A DNA stretch of 64,000 nt, from contig OZ243919.1 in NCBI GenBank assembly GCA_965213885.1, positions 1,550,001-1,614,000 on the forward strand, read 5' to 3'. Shown piece by piece: positions 51,317 to 60,135 of the stretch (the stretch's first letter is position 1; each line of letters opens with the position of its first letter). Below the pieces are notes generated by a model that worked only from the letters and a program-made list of their open reading frames with translations, did no database searches and was not told the DNA's origin. This DNA is from VYFG01 sp965213885. GTDB taxonomy: Bacteria; Pseudomonadota; Gammaproteobacteria; Arenicellales; Poriferihabitantaceae. Both the position numbers and the translations under genes were made by a program.

Positions 51317-53413
51317 TCATTGAATGACTGGTTGGCCGAAAACAATCAGTGCATCCGCCACCGTCGTGCCGCACCCCCGCGGATGCACGATCAGGGGATT
51401 GATATCCACTTCCAAAAGGTGGTCAAGATGGGCATTGACGAAGCGTTCCAGCGCCATCGCCGAATCGATGACCGCATCGATGTCCGCCGACCGGCCGCCC
51501 CGGTACCCCTCCAGGAGTGGCGCGAATCTCAGCGACGAGAGCGCCTCACGGACGTCGGAACCGGAAAGCGGGGGCAGCAGGACGGCGCTGTCGGCAAGCA
51601 GTTCCACCAGGGTTCCGCCGGCGCCGATCATGAAATAGGGCCCGAACTGCGGATCCCTGGCCATGCCCAGGATCAGTTCCGCCGCAACACCGTGCACCAT
51701 CTCCTCCACCAGGACCCGTTCACTCAAGGCAAACAATGCCTCTGCGGCCTCGCGGGCGGTGCCGGGATCGCATATGCCGGTCCTGACCCCACCGTGCTCG
51801 GACTTGTGCGCCGCGCCCTCTCCGGAGATCTTCATCACGACGGGAAACCCGATTTCCCCTGCCAGGGCCATCGCATCGTCCACGTTCCGGGCCAGTGCCC
51901 CCCTGGGCACCCGGAACCCGGCGTCCGCCAGCAGGCCCTTGGCGTGAAGCTCGCTGCAGGTTTCCGGGTCCATGGACTCCGCCGGGGCGCCGCCCTCAAG
52001 GGCAAGAGACGGCGGGCGGGGCAAGGGACACCGTATCCTGCCCGCCACGGATGCCGCCTCCACGGCACCGAGGGCCTGGGGAATGCCCATCAGCACGGGA
52101 ATGCCGTGGCCGGCCATTTCCCCGATAATCCCCCCGGTCACGTTTTCTCCCATGCTCACCACCACCGCTCCGGGGTATCCGCTGTTCCCGACGGCCCTGG
52201 CAAACGCCCTGGCCGCAGCCTCCCATTCGCTCGCATCGCAATGATTGGTGGCGGGGAAATCGAGCACCAGCATCGTGAGATCATACCCGCCCCGCATCAT
52301 CGCGGCGAACGTGGCCTCCAAGCCTGCACTGTCGCCCCAGATGAAGGTGTGGTAGTCCAGCGGGTTGTCCACGTTGACGTACTCGTTCAGGGTTGCGGCA
52401 ACCGCCGCCCTGTGCCGTGGGTCCAGGGGCGGGAACGAGATGTCGAAATCTTCGGCAAGGTCGGCGACCAGGGAAGCCTCCCCGCCGGAGCAACTCATGG
52501 AAGCCACCCGGCTGCCGCGGAGCGTCCCGCAGACCGAAAGCAGCTTCAGGGACTCGAGAAATGTCTCCAGATCCGGGGCCTGCGCCACCCCGAGCCTTTG
52601 GAACAGCGCGTCGTACAGGCCGGATTTCCCGGCCAGGGTGGCCGTGTGGCTCATGGCAATGTGGGCGCCGACGTCGGAGCGTCCGAGCTTCAGGGCCACC
52701 ACCGGTTTTTCTATCTCGGCGGCCTGCCCCGCCACCTCCACGAATTTCGGCAGATCCCGCAACCCCTCGATCAGCAGGCCAACCGCCGTGATCCGGTCGT
52801 CCTCCAGCACCGCCTGTAGCAGTTCCTCCACGCCGACAGTCGCCTGGTTGCCAATGGAGACCATCAACGCAAGGGGCAGTCCGCGCTGCTGCATGGTCAT
52901 GTTGATGCTGATGTTGCCACTGGCTGAGAAGATGGCAACCCCGGCATCACAGCGACCCATGCCATGCTGGTCCGGCCACAGCACGGCACCGTTGACGGCA
53001 TTGATGAATCCATGGCAGTTCGGCCCGATGACCGGCATGTCGCCGGCGGCGGCCAGCAGGCGCTGATGGCGGTCCGCCGCACCGACTTCCCGGAATCCGG
53101 AGGCATAGCAGACCGTGCCCCCGGCCCCCATCCGGGAGAGCCGGTCCACGGCGTCGATGCTGGGCTCCGCGGGGATCGCCACAAAGGCGGCGTCGGGCAC
53201 CTCCGTCAGCGCGTCAATATCCGGCACACAGGGCAGCCCCCCAAGCTCGGCACGTCCGGGGTTCACCACCTGGATGTCTCCGGCGAATCCCATCTTGCGG
53301 CACTGGAACACCACCTGCTCGACCTCCCTGCCCCCAACCACCGCAACGGAAGCAGGGTTGAGGCAGCGGCGAAGGCGCCGGATCACGGAACCTGTACCCG
53401 GTTCAGGCGGCAT
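51317..53413 (-). CDS. ADP-forming acyl-CoA synthetase (acetate-CoA ligase-like)
   Basis: This enzyme of 698 residues fuses the alpha (CoA-binding, flavodoxin-like) and beta (ATP-grasp_5) parts of NDP-forming acyl-CoA synthetases. Features are LNPASVAVVGG, GPNCHGFINAVNG, the phospho-accepting His in IAMSHTATLAGKSGLYDALF, and the ATP-grasp half with GFPVVMKISGEGAAHKSEHG, VRTGICD, GMARDPQFGPYFMIGAGGTL and LEVDINPLIVH. Its start overlaps the acyl-CoA dehydrogenase gene by 11 bases. Activation of gamma-butyrobetaine or carnitine is a reasonable inference from the operon; acetate or propionate are alternatives. Confidence 0.83.
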   Translation of the reverse strand: MPPEPGTGSVIRRLRRCLNPASVAVVGGREVEQVVFQCRKMGFAGDIQVVNPGRAELGGLPCVPDIDALTEVPDAAFVAIPAEPSIDAVDRLSRMGAGGTVCYASGFREVGAADRHQRLLAAAGDMPVIGPNCHGFINAVNGAVLWPDQHGMGRCDAGVAIFSASGNISINMTMQQRGLPLALMVSIGNQATVGVEELLQAVLEDDRITAVGLLIEGLRDLPKFVEVAGQAAEIEKPVVALKLGRSDVGAHIAMSHTATLAGKSGLYDALFQRLGVAQAPDLETFLESLKLLSVCGTLRGSRVASMSCSGGEASLVADLAEDFDISFPPLDPRHRAAVAATLNEYVNVDNPLDYHTFIWGDSAGLEATFAAMMRGGYDLTMLVLDFPATNHCDASEWEAAARAFARAVGNSGYPGAVVVSMGENVTGGIIGEMAGHGIPVLMGIPQALGAVEAASVAGRIRCPLPRPPSLALEGGAPAESMDPETCSELHAKGLLADAGFRVPRGALARNVDDAMALAGEIGFPVVMKISGEGAAHKSEHGGVRTGICDPGTAREAAEALFALSERVLVEEMVHGVAAELILGMARDPQFGPYFMIGAGGTLVELLADSAVLLPPLSGSDVREALSSLRFAPLLEGYRGGRSADIDAVIDSAMALERFVNAHLDHLLEVDINPLIVHPRGCGTTVADALIVFGQPVIQ

Positions 53414-54569
53414 TCTCCAGGGGTCTCAGTATCGAACGGGAAATGATCATCCGCTGGATTTCGCTGGTACCCTCCCAAATACGTTCCACCCGGGCATCCC
53501 GCCAGATCCGCTCCAGGGGAAGATCAGACATCAGCCCCATCCCCCCGTGAATCTGCAGCGCCTCGTCGGCTATGAACGCCAGTGCCTCGGTGGAGGCGAG
53601 CTTGGCCAGGGCCGCATCCATGTCCGTCATCCGGTCCTCCGCAGCCTTGCAAGCGGCGTCGTACACGATGAACTCCGCGGAGCGCCTTCTCAGTTCCATG
53701 TCCGCCAGTTTGAACGCCACCCCCTGGAACTTGCCGATGGTCTGGTTGAACTGCCTGCGTTCAGCGGCATAGGACGCCGCCAGCTCGAACGCCCGGTCGA
53801 TGCGGCCGAGACAGATGGCCGCCACCTGAAGCCGGGTGTTGCCGAGCCAGTCATTGGCCACCTCGAAACCCCTGTCCACCTCACCAAGCACCTGATCCGA
53901 CGGAATCCGGCACCGGTCGAATTCCAGGATGCAGTTGTGGTAGCCGCGATGGGAGACATTGTGATAACCCTTGCGCACGGTGAAACCGGGCGCCCCCATG
54001 TCCACGAGGAACGCAGTGATCTTCTTGCGCGGTCCCCGCTTGGTTTCCTCTACACCGGTTGCTGCAAAAAGAATCACAAAATCAGATACATCTGCGTGAC
54101 TTATGAAGTGTTTTGTACCATTGATGACAAAATCCTCCCCTTCCCTTTCGGCACGGCAGTTCATGGAACGCAGGTCGGACCCGGCACCCGGTTCGGTCAT
54201 TGCGAGGCAATCCATCTTCTCGCCCCGGATACAGGGGTACAGGTACTTTTCACGCTGTTCACCCACGCAGGCCTGCAGAATGTTGCTCGGCCTGGCGACG
54301 GTGTACTGAAGTGCCATGCTGGCACGACCCAGCTCCCGGTCGAGCAGGCACATGGACAGGGGGTCGAGTCCACCGCCGCCCAGTTCCGCCGGCATGTTGG
54401 CCGCGTACAGCCCGATCTTCAGAGATCGCTCGATGATCTGCCGGCGCAGTTCAGGCCGCACTTCGTCGCTCCGCTCCACTTCCATCTCATGAGGATACAA
54501 TTCCTCTTCCACGAATCGCCTGGCGGTTTCCACCAGCATGTTCTGTTCTTCGCTCAAATCAAAGTTCAT
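53403..54569 (-). CDS. Acyl-CoA dehydrogenase (possible gamma-butyrobetainyl-CoA dehydrogenase)
   Basis: This FAD enzyme of 388 residues has LAMTEPGAGSDLRSMNCRAE (FAD-binding signature), QTIGKFQGVAFKLADMELR, ALQIHGGMGLMSDLPLERIW and the catalytic glutamate in ERIWEGTSEIQRMIISRSIL. Its length fits ordinary acyl-CoA dehydrogenases and CaiA, not the longer DmdC type. In an operon with CaiD and a CoA ligase, oxidation of gamma-butyrobetainyl-CoA to crotonobetainyl-CoA is the favoured role (inference). An electron-transfer flavoprotein gene is not in the window. Confidence 0.85.
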   Translation of the reverse strand: MNFDLSEEQNMLVETARRFVEEELYPHEMEVERSDEVRPELRRQIIERSLKIGLYAANMPAELGGGGLDPLSMCLLDRELGRASMALQYTVARPSNILQACVGEQREKYLYPCIRGEKMDCLAMTEPGAGSDLRSMNCRAEREGEDFVINGTKHFISHADVSDFVILFAATGVEETKRGPRKKITAFLVDMGAPGFTVRKGYHNVSHRGYHNCILEFDRCRIPSDQVLGEVDRGFEVANDWLGNTRLQVAAICLGRIDRAFELAASYAAERRQFNQTIGKFQGVAFKLADMELRRRSAEFIVYDAACKAAEDRMTDMDAALAKLASTEALAFIADEALQIHGGMGLMSDLPLERIWRDARVERIWEGTSEIQRMIISRSILRPLENAA

Positions 54570-54589
54570 CTGGTCAATTCCAAGTCAAT

Positions 54590-55387
54590 TCAGTCATCGA
54601 CGCCACCCAGCGACTCCAGGTGGCCGTCAACAGAAATAGCCTGTCCCGTGATCCGGCGGGCTCCGGCGGAGGCCAGGAACACCGCGGTGCAGGCGATATC
54701 CTCGGGATCCATGAATGTCCGCAGCGATACGCTGCGGGCATAGTTCTGCCGGATCACGTCCTCGGGGACACCCTTCTCCCTCGCCTCTTCCGCGATGACC
54801 CGGTCCATCCGCGCTCCGCTCACGCTCCCGGGACAGATTGCGTTGACCCGGATGCCCCGCGGCCCCAGCTCCATCGCCAGGGACTTGGTCAGGCCGATCA
54901 CTGCCCATTTCGCCGAGGCATAGGGGGTTCTCAGGGGGTAGCCATGCCAGCCAGCGGTGGAGGAGATATTGATGATACCCGCATCGCGTGCCTCGAGGAG
55001 CAATGGAACCGCATGCTTGCAGCACAGGAATGTCGCATCCAGGTTGACCGCAAGACACTCCCGCCAGTCCCCGAGTGCCAGCGTCTCCACCGGCCCGGTG
55101 GGCCCCTTGATGCCCGCACAGTTGATCAGCACGTCGATGCCGCCGAATCGTTCCTGCTGCTGCCGCATCAGCAAGGCCACGGTGGGCTCGTCCGACACAT
55201 CCCCGGAAGAAAATGCCCCCCGGTGCGCCCAGGAGACCGAGGCGCGCATCTCCTCCACCGCATCCGAGTTCACATCCACTACATGCACCCTGCACCCGGC
55301 GGCAGCGAATTCGCGGGCAATCGCATGACCGATGCCGCCTGCACCGGCGGTAATCATCACGCGTCTGTCTTCCAGTCCGTTCATCAT
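54590..55387 (-). CDS. Short-chain dehydrogenase/reductase
   Basis: This classical SDR of 265 residues has the cofactor motif MITAGAGGIGHAIA, NCAGIKG (NAG-type), catalytic Ser in INISSTAGWHGYP, the YxxxK pair in PYASAKWAVIGLTKSLAMEL, and RVNAICPGSVSGARM. The ATGs at 55387/55384 fit the family start. It is the first gene of the operon leading to caiD. A 3-hydroxy or trimethylamino-alcohol substrate would fit the context, but none can be read from the sequence. Confidence 0.83.
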   Translation of the reverse strand: MMNGLEDRRVMITAGAGGIGHAIAREFAAAGCRVHVVDVNSDAVEEMRASVSWAHRGAFSSGDVSDEPTVALLMRQQQERFGGIDVLINCAGIKGPTGPVETLALGDWRECLAVNLDATFLCCKHAVPLLLEARDAGIINISSTAGWHGYPLRTPYASAKWAVIGLTKSLAMELGPRGIRVNAICPGSVSGARMDRVIAEEAREKGVPEDVIRQNYARSVSLRTFMDPEDIACTAVFLASAGARRITGQAISVDGHLESLGGVDD

Positions 55388-55557
55388 GGGGGCGTGAGTC
55401 GCTGGCGGGACTTTGCCTTCGGGGTGGATTCCGCGCAAGTCAGATTTGCGCCAAAACCTGCCGAGAACGGCAATCCGGCTTCCGGACTGTTCACGGGAGC
55501 ACAGACCCCGGGCACTGCCAGGACCACCGCCGGTCAGCCGGTGCGGGACATCGTGAT

Positions 55558-57018
55558 CTAACTCCTTGATCCGGACAGCACTGACGGCAGGCAGTTGATC
55601 ACGTCCGTTGCCGTCAGCGACCGCTCGCCCAGTTCGCCACTTGCCGAATCACCCGCCGCACCATGCAGCCAGACGCCCTGTCGGGCTGCATCCCATGGCG
55701 GCAGGCCCTGGGCGAGGAGCGCTCCGATAATGCCGCTCAGCACGTCGCCCGTACCCGCTGACGCCATGCCGGGATTGCCGCGGTCACAAATCTCCGTGCC
55801 GGCACCGCGGATCACCGTGCCAACGCCCTTGAGCACGCAGACGCCGCCGTAGCACCGCTGAATTTCCGTCGCGGCCGCAAGGCGGTCGGCCTGGACCTCC
55901 CCGGACCCGCATCCCAGCAACACCGCCGCCTCGCCCGGATGGGGAGTCAGTACCCGATTGTCCCTGCGATCAGGCATGGCAGCCAGCAAATGAAGTCCAC
56001 CCGCATCCAGAAGGACGGGGACCTCAACTTCCGTCAGAATGCCGTACAGGTCGGTACTCCACTCGCCACCCGAAGTTCCCGGGCCGAATACCACGGCATC
56101 CGCGCCGGCGAACGGCTCTTCCGGGCCCCCGCCCGGCTGGTAGGCCCGCGTCATCAGCTCCGCCTGCACCAGCGATGCCCGGTCCAGGTTCGACTCCACG
56201 CTCAGCACCGTCACCAGCCCGGCCCCGCTGCGAAGCCCCGCGCTACCGGCGAGTATGGCCGCTCCCAGCATGCCGGGTTCCCCGCCGGCGATCACCAGAT
56301 GGCCGAACAGGCCCTTGTGGGAGTTCCTCGGGCGAGGCGGCAGTTCCGGGGAGTGCGTCAGTACGGCGGCGGGGGGTACCGCGTCGTATACTGCCCGGCC
56401 CAGTCCCAGGCTGTCGAACACCAGTTCACCGCAGTGATCGGGGCCGTCCGCGGTAAACTGACCGAGCTTGTGACCGATGAAGGTAACCGTGAGATCGGCG
56501 CGCATGCTGGGATCGAACGCCCGGCCGGTATCACCGGACAGCCCGGAAGGCAAATCGACGGCCACCACAGGACACCGGCAGGAGCCGGCGGCCCTGATGA
56601 ATTCCGCGCAGATGCCTTCGGGTGCCCTGGACAGCCCGGTACCCAGCATCGCATCAATCACCAGTGCAGCACGCCCCAAAATGCCGGTGTCTCGCGATGC
56701 CGGGCGCCCACCGGAATCCAGATACCTCCGGCACACCGCCCGCGTGTCCGGCGTCCCGGGATCGGCGGTGGCAAGTACGTGCACCTCCATGCCGATCTCA
56801 TGCAAAAGCCTGGCCACCACGTAGCCGTCCCCGCCGTTGTTGCCCGATCCGCACAGCACGACCACCGGCACCTGTCCGTGATACCGGCGGACGACCTGGT
56901 CGAATGTGCATCTGCCGGCCCGTTCCATGAGCTCCAGACCCGGGGTTCCGTATTCGTCGATGGCGACCCGGTCAAGCTCCCGAACCTGCGCCGCAGTGTA
57001 CAGGGAGACGGCTGACAT
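55558..57018 (-). CDS. nnr: Bifunctional NAD(P)H-hydrate epimerase / ADP-dependent dehydratase
   Basis: The enzyme repairs hydrated NAD(P)H. The 486-residue protein fuses a YjeF_N epimerase domain (LYTAAQVRELDRVAIDEYG, VVLCGSGNNGGDGYVVARLL, VDLPSGLSGDTG, FIGHKLGQF) and a ribokinase-like dehydratase domain (SHKGLFGHLVIAGGEPGMLG, DADG-type region, VLTPHPGEAAVLLG, VLKGVGTVI, NPGMASAGTGDVLSGIIGAL). All active-site segments look intact. In many proteobacteria tsaE and amiB follow it; here SDR-caiD genes do. Confidence 0.93.
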   Translation of the reverse strand: MSAVSLYTAAQVRELDRVAIDEYGTPGLELMERAGRCTFDQVVRRYHGQVPVVVLCGSGNNGGDGYVVARLLHEIGMEVHVLATADPGTPDTRAVCRRYLDSGGRPASRDTGILGRAALVIDAMLGTGLSRAPEGICAEFIRAAGSCRCPVVAVDLPSGLSGDTGRAFDPSMRADLTVTFIGHKLGQFTADGPDHCGELVFDSLGLGRAVYDAVPPAAVLTHSPELPPRPRNSHKGLFGHLVIAGGEPGMLGAAILAGSAGLRSGAGLVTVLSVESNLDRASLVQAELMTRAYQPGGGPEEPFAGADAVVFGPGTSGGEWSTDLYGILTEVEVPVLLDAGGLHLLAAMPDRRDNRVLTPHPGEAAVLLGCGSGEVQADRLAAATEIQRCYGGVCVLKGVGTVIRGAGTEICDRGNPGMASAGTGDVLSGIIGALLAQGLPPWDAARQGVWLHGAAGDSASGELGERSLTATDVINCLPSVLSGSRS

Positions 57019-57049
57019 GAACGAATCTTATACCGTCTTGCTGGTGCGC

Positions 57050-57083
57050 AAAAAGAAAAAGGGCGGTGACGACGTCACCACCC
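57050..57083 (-). terminator. Rho-independent terminator of hsp20
   Basis: On the minus strand GGGTGGTGAC and GTCACCGCCC (plus 57061-57083) pair around a 3-base loop, with one mismatch, followed by a TTTTTCTTTTT tract (plus 57050-57060). It directly follows the hsp20 stop. Confidence 0.85.
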
Positions 57084-57109
57084 TCTCTTGATCAACCCGG
57101 TGGACCGGG

Positions 57110-57577
57110 TCAGGCCGCATTGACGGACTTGTGCCCGAGCACGGTGTCGGAATCACCGCCAATTTCGATTTTCCGGGGCTTCATGGCCTCAGGCACTTCC
57201 TTCACCAGGTCGAGTTTCAGAAGGCCGTTGGACAGTTCCGCGCCGGTGACCTCCACATGGTCAGCCAGAGTGAACTTGCGTTCGAAAGACCGATTGGCGA
57301 TGCCATGGTGCAGGTAGTTGTGCTCCCTGTCGTCGGATTGCTGTTTTCCGCGGATGGTCAGCCCACCGTTTTCAACCTGGATGTCGATATCGTTGCGGTT
57401 GAAGCCGGCAACCGCCAGGGTGATGGCGTACTGGTTTTCTCCGACCACTTCGATGTTGTAGGGCGGATATCCGCCGGAAGCGGGCTTTTCCGCGCCAAGG
57501 GCGGCATTCAGCAGGGAACCGAACCGGTCGAAGCCGATGGTGCTGCGATAGAGGGGGGTAAGGTCGATTGTCGTCAT
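57110..57577 (-). CDS. ibpA: Small heat-shock protein (Hsp20/IbpA family)
   Basis: Hsp20 holds unfolding proteins in oligomers during stress. The 155-residue protein opens TIDLTPLYRSTIGFDRFGSL, as in IbpA-type proteins, and has the alpha-crystallin domain: PPYNIEVVGENQYAITLAVA, IDIQVENGGLTIRGKQ, YLHHGIANRSFERKFTLADH and GLLKLDLVKEVPEAMKPRKI. The ATG at 57577 has AGGAG at 9-base spacing; one at 57583 is too close. Regulation is read directly: a sigma-32 promoter and a ROSE-like hairpin precede it. Confidence 0.94.
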   Translation of the reverse strand: MTTIDLTPLYRSTIGFDRFGSLLNAALGAEKPASGGYPPYNIEVVGENQYAITLAVAGFNRNDIDIQVENGGLTIRGKQQSDDREHNYLHHGIANRSFERKFTLADHVEVTGAELSNGLLKLDLVKEVPEAMKPRKIEIGGDSDTVLGHKSVNAA

Positions 57578-57580
57578 GAT

Positions 57581-57604
57581 CATATTCTCCTGTGAAGCAA
57601 TATG
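57581..57604 (-). promoter_or_regulatory. ROSE-like RNA thermometer hairpin
   Basis: In the mRNA, CAUAUU, a bulged G and CUUC pair with GGAG and AAUAUG around an ACA loop. This hides the AGGAG ribosome binding site of hsp20. UUGCU opposite the SD with a bulged G is the defining mark of ROSE thermometers, which melt on heating. Confidence 0.75.
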
Positions 57605-57666
57605 GTTAAACACTTGAATGATCCTGTGGCCCGGGAATCTCCAGGAGACTTCCCGCCACGCCGGTA

Positions 57667-57694
57667 ACATGGGGGTTCCCGGTCGTGTTTCAAG
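57667..57694 (-). promoter_or_regulatory. Sigma-32 heat-shock promoter
   Basis: On the minus strand CTTGAAA (plus 57688-57694), a 13-base spacer and CCCCATGT (plus 57667-57674) match the sigma-32 consensus fully. The 5' UTR would be about 80 bases, long enough for the thermometer. Confidence 0.88.
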
Positions 57695-57712
57695 AGACGT
57701 GAAAGTCCGTAT

Positions 57713-58027
57713 TCAGGTCGCCTTTGAACCGCCGAGGCAGGGCGGGGAATCCCGCACTGCGCCGCCCTGTTCGAACCACTCGTCCGGGGTCCGGGTATGC
57801 AGCGCCAGCGCATGGACGCCCGCTGCCAGTTCCTCCTTGAGCATGCCGTTGACCACCCTGTGACGTGCCAGCAGCGGCTGACCTTCGAACTGTTCCGACA
57901 CCACGGTCACCCGGAAATGGGTCTCGGAATTCGCCGGCACGCTGTGCATGTGGCTTTCATTGACCACTTCCAGGTGAACCGGGTCCAGCGCCAGCAGTCT
58001 GGCCTCAATGGAAGAGTGGAGACTCAT
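57713..58027 (-). CDS. bolA: BolA family protein
   Basis: BolA is a small KH-like protein that works with monothiol glutaredoxins in Fe-S handling and affects cell shape. The 104-residue protein has the family core VVNESHMHSVPANSETHFRV followed by RHRVVNGMLKEEL and VHALALHTRTPDEWFEQ, nearly as in E. coli BolA. It lies upstream of hsp20 on the same strand, but the sigma-32 promoter starts a separate transcript. Confidence 0.93.
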   Translation of the reverse strand: MSLHSSIEARLLALDPVHLEVVNESHMHSVPANSETHFRVTVVSEQFEGQPLLARHRVVNGMLKEELAAGVHALALHTRTPDEWFEQGGAVRDSPPCLGGSKAT

Positions 58028-58083
58028 GGGAACAATGTGCGGATTCGGATGGCTTCTGTCAAGACCGCATGCCCCGGATCGCC

Positions 58084-58860
58084 TCAGGGCCTGCTTCCGA
58101 TGAACAGGAACCGGTTGACGCAGAAGAAGTACTTCCCTTCCCGGCCGAGGCCTTCCAGGTCATCCTGCCACTTCCGGGATTCCTCCCGGGTCACCGCACC
58201 CTGCCGGACCGCATTGCTGCCCATCCAGTCGAGCGTGCTGACGGAGAACAGCCCCGGATCATAGTCCGTATTCAGCAGGGGGATGGCCGTCACCCGGATA
58301 TTCTCCAGGCCCGCCGCACGCATCAGTCGATTCAGCCGGACGGGCAGGTTCGGACTCGGCACCGTATCGTCCCAGGCCCGGAAGACGGAGTCCGTCACCC
58401 CCGGGTGACTGCTGTTCATCACCACACCGCGCCAGTCAGTTTCCAGGACCGCGAGCCTGCCGCCGGGACGCAGCACCCGGACCATCTGGCCGAGCGCCTT
58501 TTCCACATCCGCCACATACAACAGCACCTGGGTACAGGTTACCGCGTCGTAACTCTCCGGCGGCATCTGCAGTTCGGTCACATTCCCCCGGCTGACGGAA
58601 ACCTGCGGCAGTCCTCGACAGCGTTCCACGGTTGCATCCACCATTTCCCGGGAGATGTCGAGCGCATCCACCGATCCGCTCTCGCCAACCGACCCGGCCA
58701 GCTCCAGGGTCAGGAAGCCCGACCCGCAACCGATGTCCAGCACGTTCTCACCCGCCCGGATTGACAACTGGCTCATCGTGACCCGCCGCTGGTTCACGAT
58801 TTCCGGCGAGCCGTAGCTGCGATTCAGCATGGCCGGGCTGTTGTGAAATGTTTCGGACAT
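58084..58860 (-). CDS. Class I SAM-dependent methyltransferase (Methyltransf_11/31 type)
   Basis: This protein of about 258 residues has motif I NVLDIGCGSGFLTLELA, an acidic residue in motif II (DALDISREMVDATV), motif post-I GNVTELQMPPESYDAVTC and VRVLRPGGRLAVLETDW. The first 40 residues (NRSYGSPEIVNQRRV) resemble UbiE/COQ5-like small-molecule methyltransferases. An ATG at 58860 has AAGG just upstream; the frame also has an ATG at 58872. The substrate is unknown. Given the betaine genes, an N-methyltransferase is possible, but nothing specific supports it. Confidence 0.8.
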   Translation of the reverse strand: MSETFHNSPAMLNRSYGSPEIVNQRRVTMSQLSIRAGENVLDIGCGSGFLTLELAGSVGESGSVDALDISREMVDATVERCRGLPQVSVSRGNVTELQMPPESYDAVTCTQVLLYVADVEKALGQMVRVLRPGGRLAVLETDWRGVVMNSSHPGVTDSVFRAWDDTVPSPNLPVRLNRLMRAAGLENIRVTAIPLLNTDYDPGLFSVSTLDWMGSNAVRQGAVTREESRKWQDDLEGLGREGKYFFCVNRFLFIGSRP

Positions 58861-58998
58861 GACCTTGGGCATCAGTTTGTATCAACCATGCATTGTACTG
58901 CGTGAACGATCACGATTCGAACCGGGAATACAACGAACTGTCACTCACCTGAACCCGGGGAATGCTATGCTCCGGAAAAAACAGTCAATACTTCAAAC

Positions 58999-60123
58999 AT
59001 GCATGTATCAAGCAACTTTGATGGCGGCAATATCCGGCGGATCGATTACGCTGAACCCGGTAACATCCGGCTGGAGATTCGTCGGGACCGGGAATCCGGG
59101 TTCCTGCAGTGGTTCTATTTCCGTCTCACCGGGGCGGCCCACCAGCAGTGCCTGCTGCGCATCGTCAACGCCGGCGAATCCAGTTATCCCGACGGCTGGA
59201 ATGGGTACCGGGCAGTGGCTTCCTATGACCGGGAATTCTGGTTCCGTGTCGACACCTACTACGAGGACGGTGAACTCTGTATCCAGCACCAGCCGGGCTA
59301 CGACTCGGTCTACTATGCCTACTTCGCACCGTATTCACTGGAGAAGCTCGCCGGCCTGGTCGCAGTGGCACAGACTTCCCCCCGGGCGACTGTCCTGCAT
59401 GCCGGAACCTCGGTGATGGGCAGGGACCTGGATGTCATCCGGGTCGGAAATGCAAAAGCGAACCGGAAAATCTGTTGGGCCATCGCCCGGCAGCATCCCG
59501 GTGAAACCATGGCGTCATGGTGGATGGAAGGGTTCATCAGCCGGCTTCTTGACAGCAACGACCCTGTTTCCCGGGAATTGCTGAACCGAGTGACGTTTTA
59601 TATCGTACCGAACATGAACCCGGACGGGTCCTGGTTGGGCCATCTTCGAACCAATGCGGCAGGTGCGAACCTGAACCGCTGCTGGCATGAGCCTGACGAC
59701 AGGAAAAGTCCGGAGGTACTGCACATGCGGCGTATGATGGAGGATACGGGTGTGGACCTCGGGATCGACGTGCACGGGGACGAAATCCTGCCCTACAACT
59801 TCATCGCCTCCGCCGAGGGTGTCCCCTCCTGGGACAGCCGGCGCCAGCAGTTGCTGGATACCTATAAACGGGAGCTCAGACTGGTCAACCCGGACTTCCA
59901 GACGGAATACGGATATCCCACCACCCCTCCGGGAAAAGCCAACCTGTCCTATTTCACCAATTACATTGCGGAAACGTTCGGCGCCCTGGCCATGACCCAC
60001 GAGATGCCTTTCAAGGACACCGCAGTCACTCCCCACGTGCTCCAGGGCTGGTCACCGGAACGTTCGAGACATCTGGGCGCCACCAACGTCGAGGCCATTT
60101 ACCGGATCGCGAACGAGTGGTGA
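58999..60123 (+). CDS. M14-family zinc carboxypeptidase (cytosolic carboxypeptidase-like)
   Basis: The 374-residue protein has an N-terminal beta-rich domain (NIRLEIRRDRESGFLQWFYF), typical of the AGBL/CCP subfamily, and a peptidase domain with zinc ligands in ARQHPGETMASWWMEGF (HxxE) and VDLGIDVHGDE (His). RTNAAGANLNRCW is the substrate-binding NR motif, and THEMPFKD carries the late catalytic Glu. No signal peptide is seen, so it acts in the cytoplasm. It probably trims C-terminal residues from a protein or peptide; the target is unknown. Divergent from the methyltransferase. Confidence 0.86.
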   Translation: MHVSSNFDGGNIRRIDYAEPGNIRLEIRRDRESGFLQWFYFRLTGAAHQQCLLRIVNAGESSYPDGWNGYRAVASYDREFWFRVDTYYEDGELCIQHQPGYDSVYYAYFAPYSLEKLAGLVAVAQTSPRATVLHAGTSVMGRDLDVIRVGNAKANRKICWAIARQHPGETMASWWMEGFISRLLDSNDPVSRELLNRVTFYIVPNMNPDGSWLGHLRTNAAGANLNRCWHEPDDRKSPEVLHMRRMMEDTGVDLGIDVHGDEILPYNFIASAEGVPSWDSRRQQLLDTYKRELRLVNPDFQTEYGYPTTPPGKANLSYFTNYIAETFGALAMTHEMPFKDTAVTPHVLQGWSPERSRHLGATNVEAIYRIANEW

Positions 60124-60135
60124 ACGCCCGACAGC

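Noticed and set aside
53403..54569. Assignment of the acyl-CoA dehydrogenase as DmdC
   Set aside because: At 388 residues it is much shorter than DmdC-type enzymes, and it sits in an operon with CaiD rather than with dmdA.
51185..54743. Two plus-strand frames of about 540 codons
   Set aside because: Both are antisense to the ADP-forming synthetase and acyl-CoA dehydrogenase genes and have shadow composition.
58912..58935. GATTCGAACC resembling a reverse-strand tRNA T-loop
   Set aside because: The stem bases on either side do not pair, and no D- or anticodon arm can be built.
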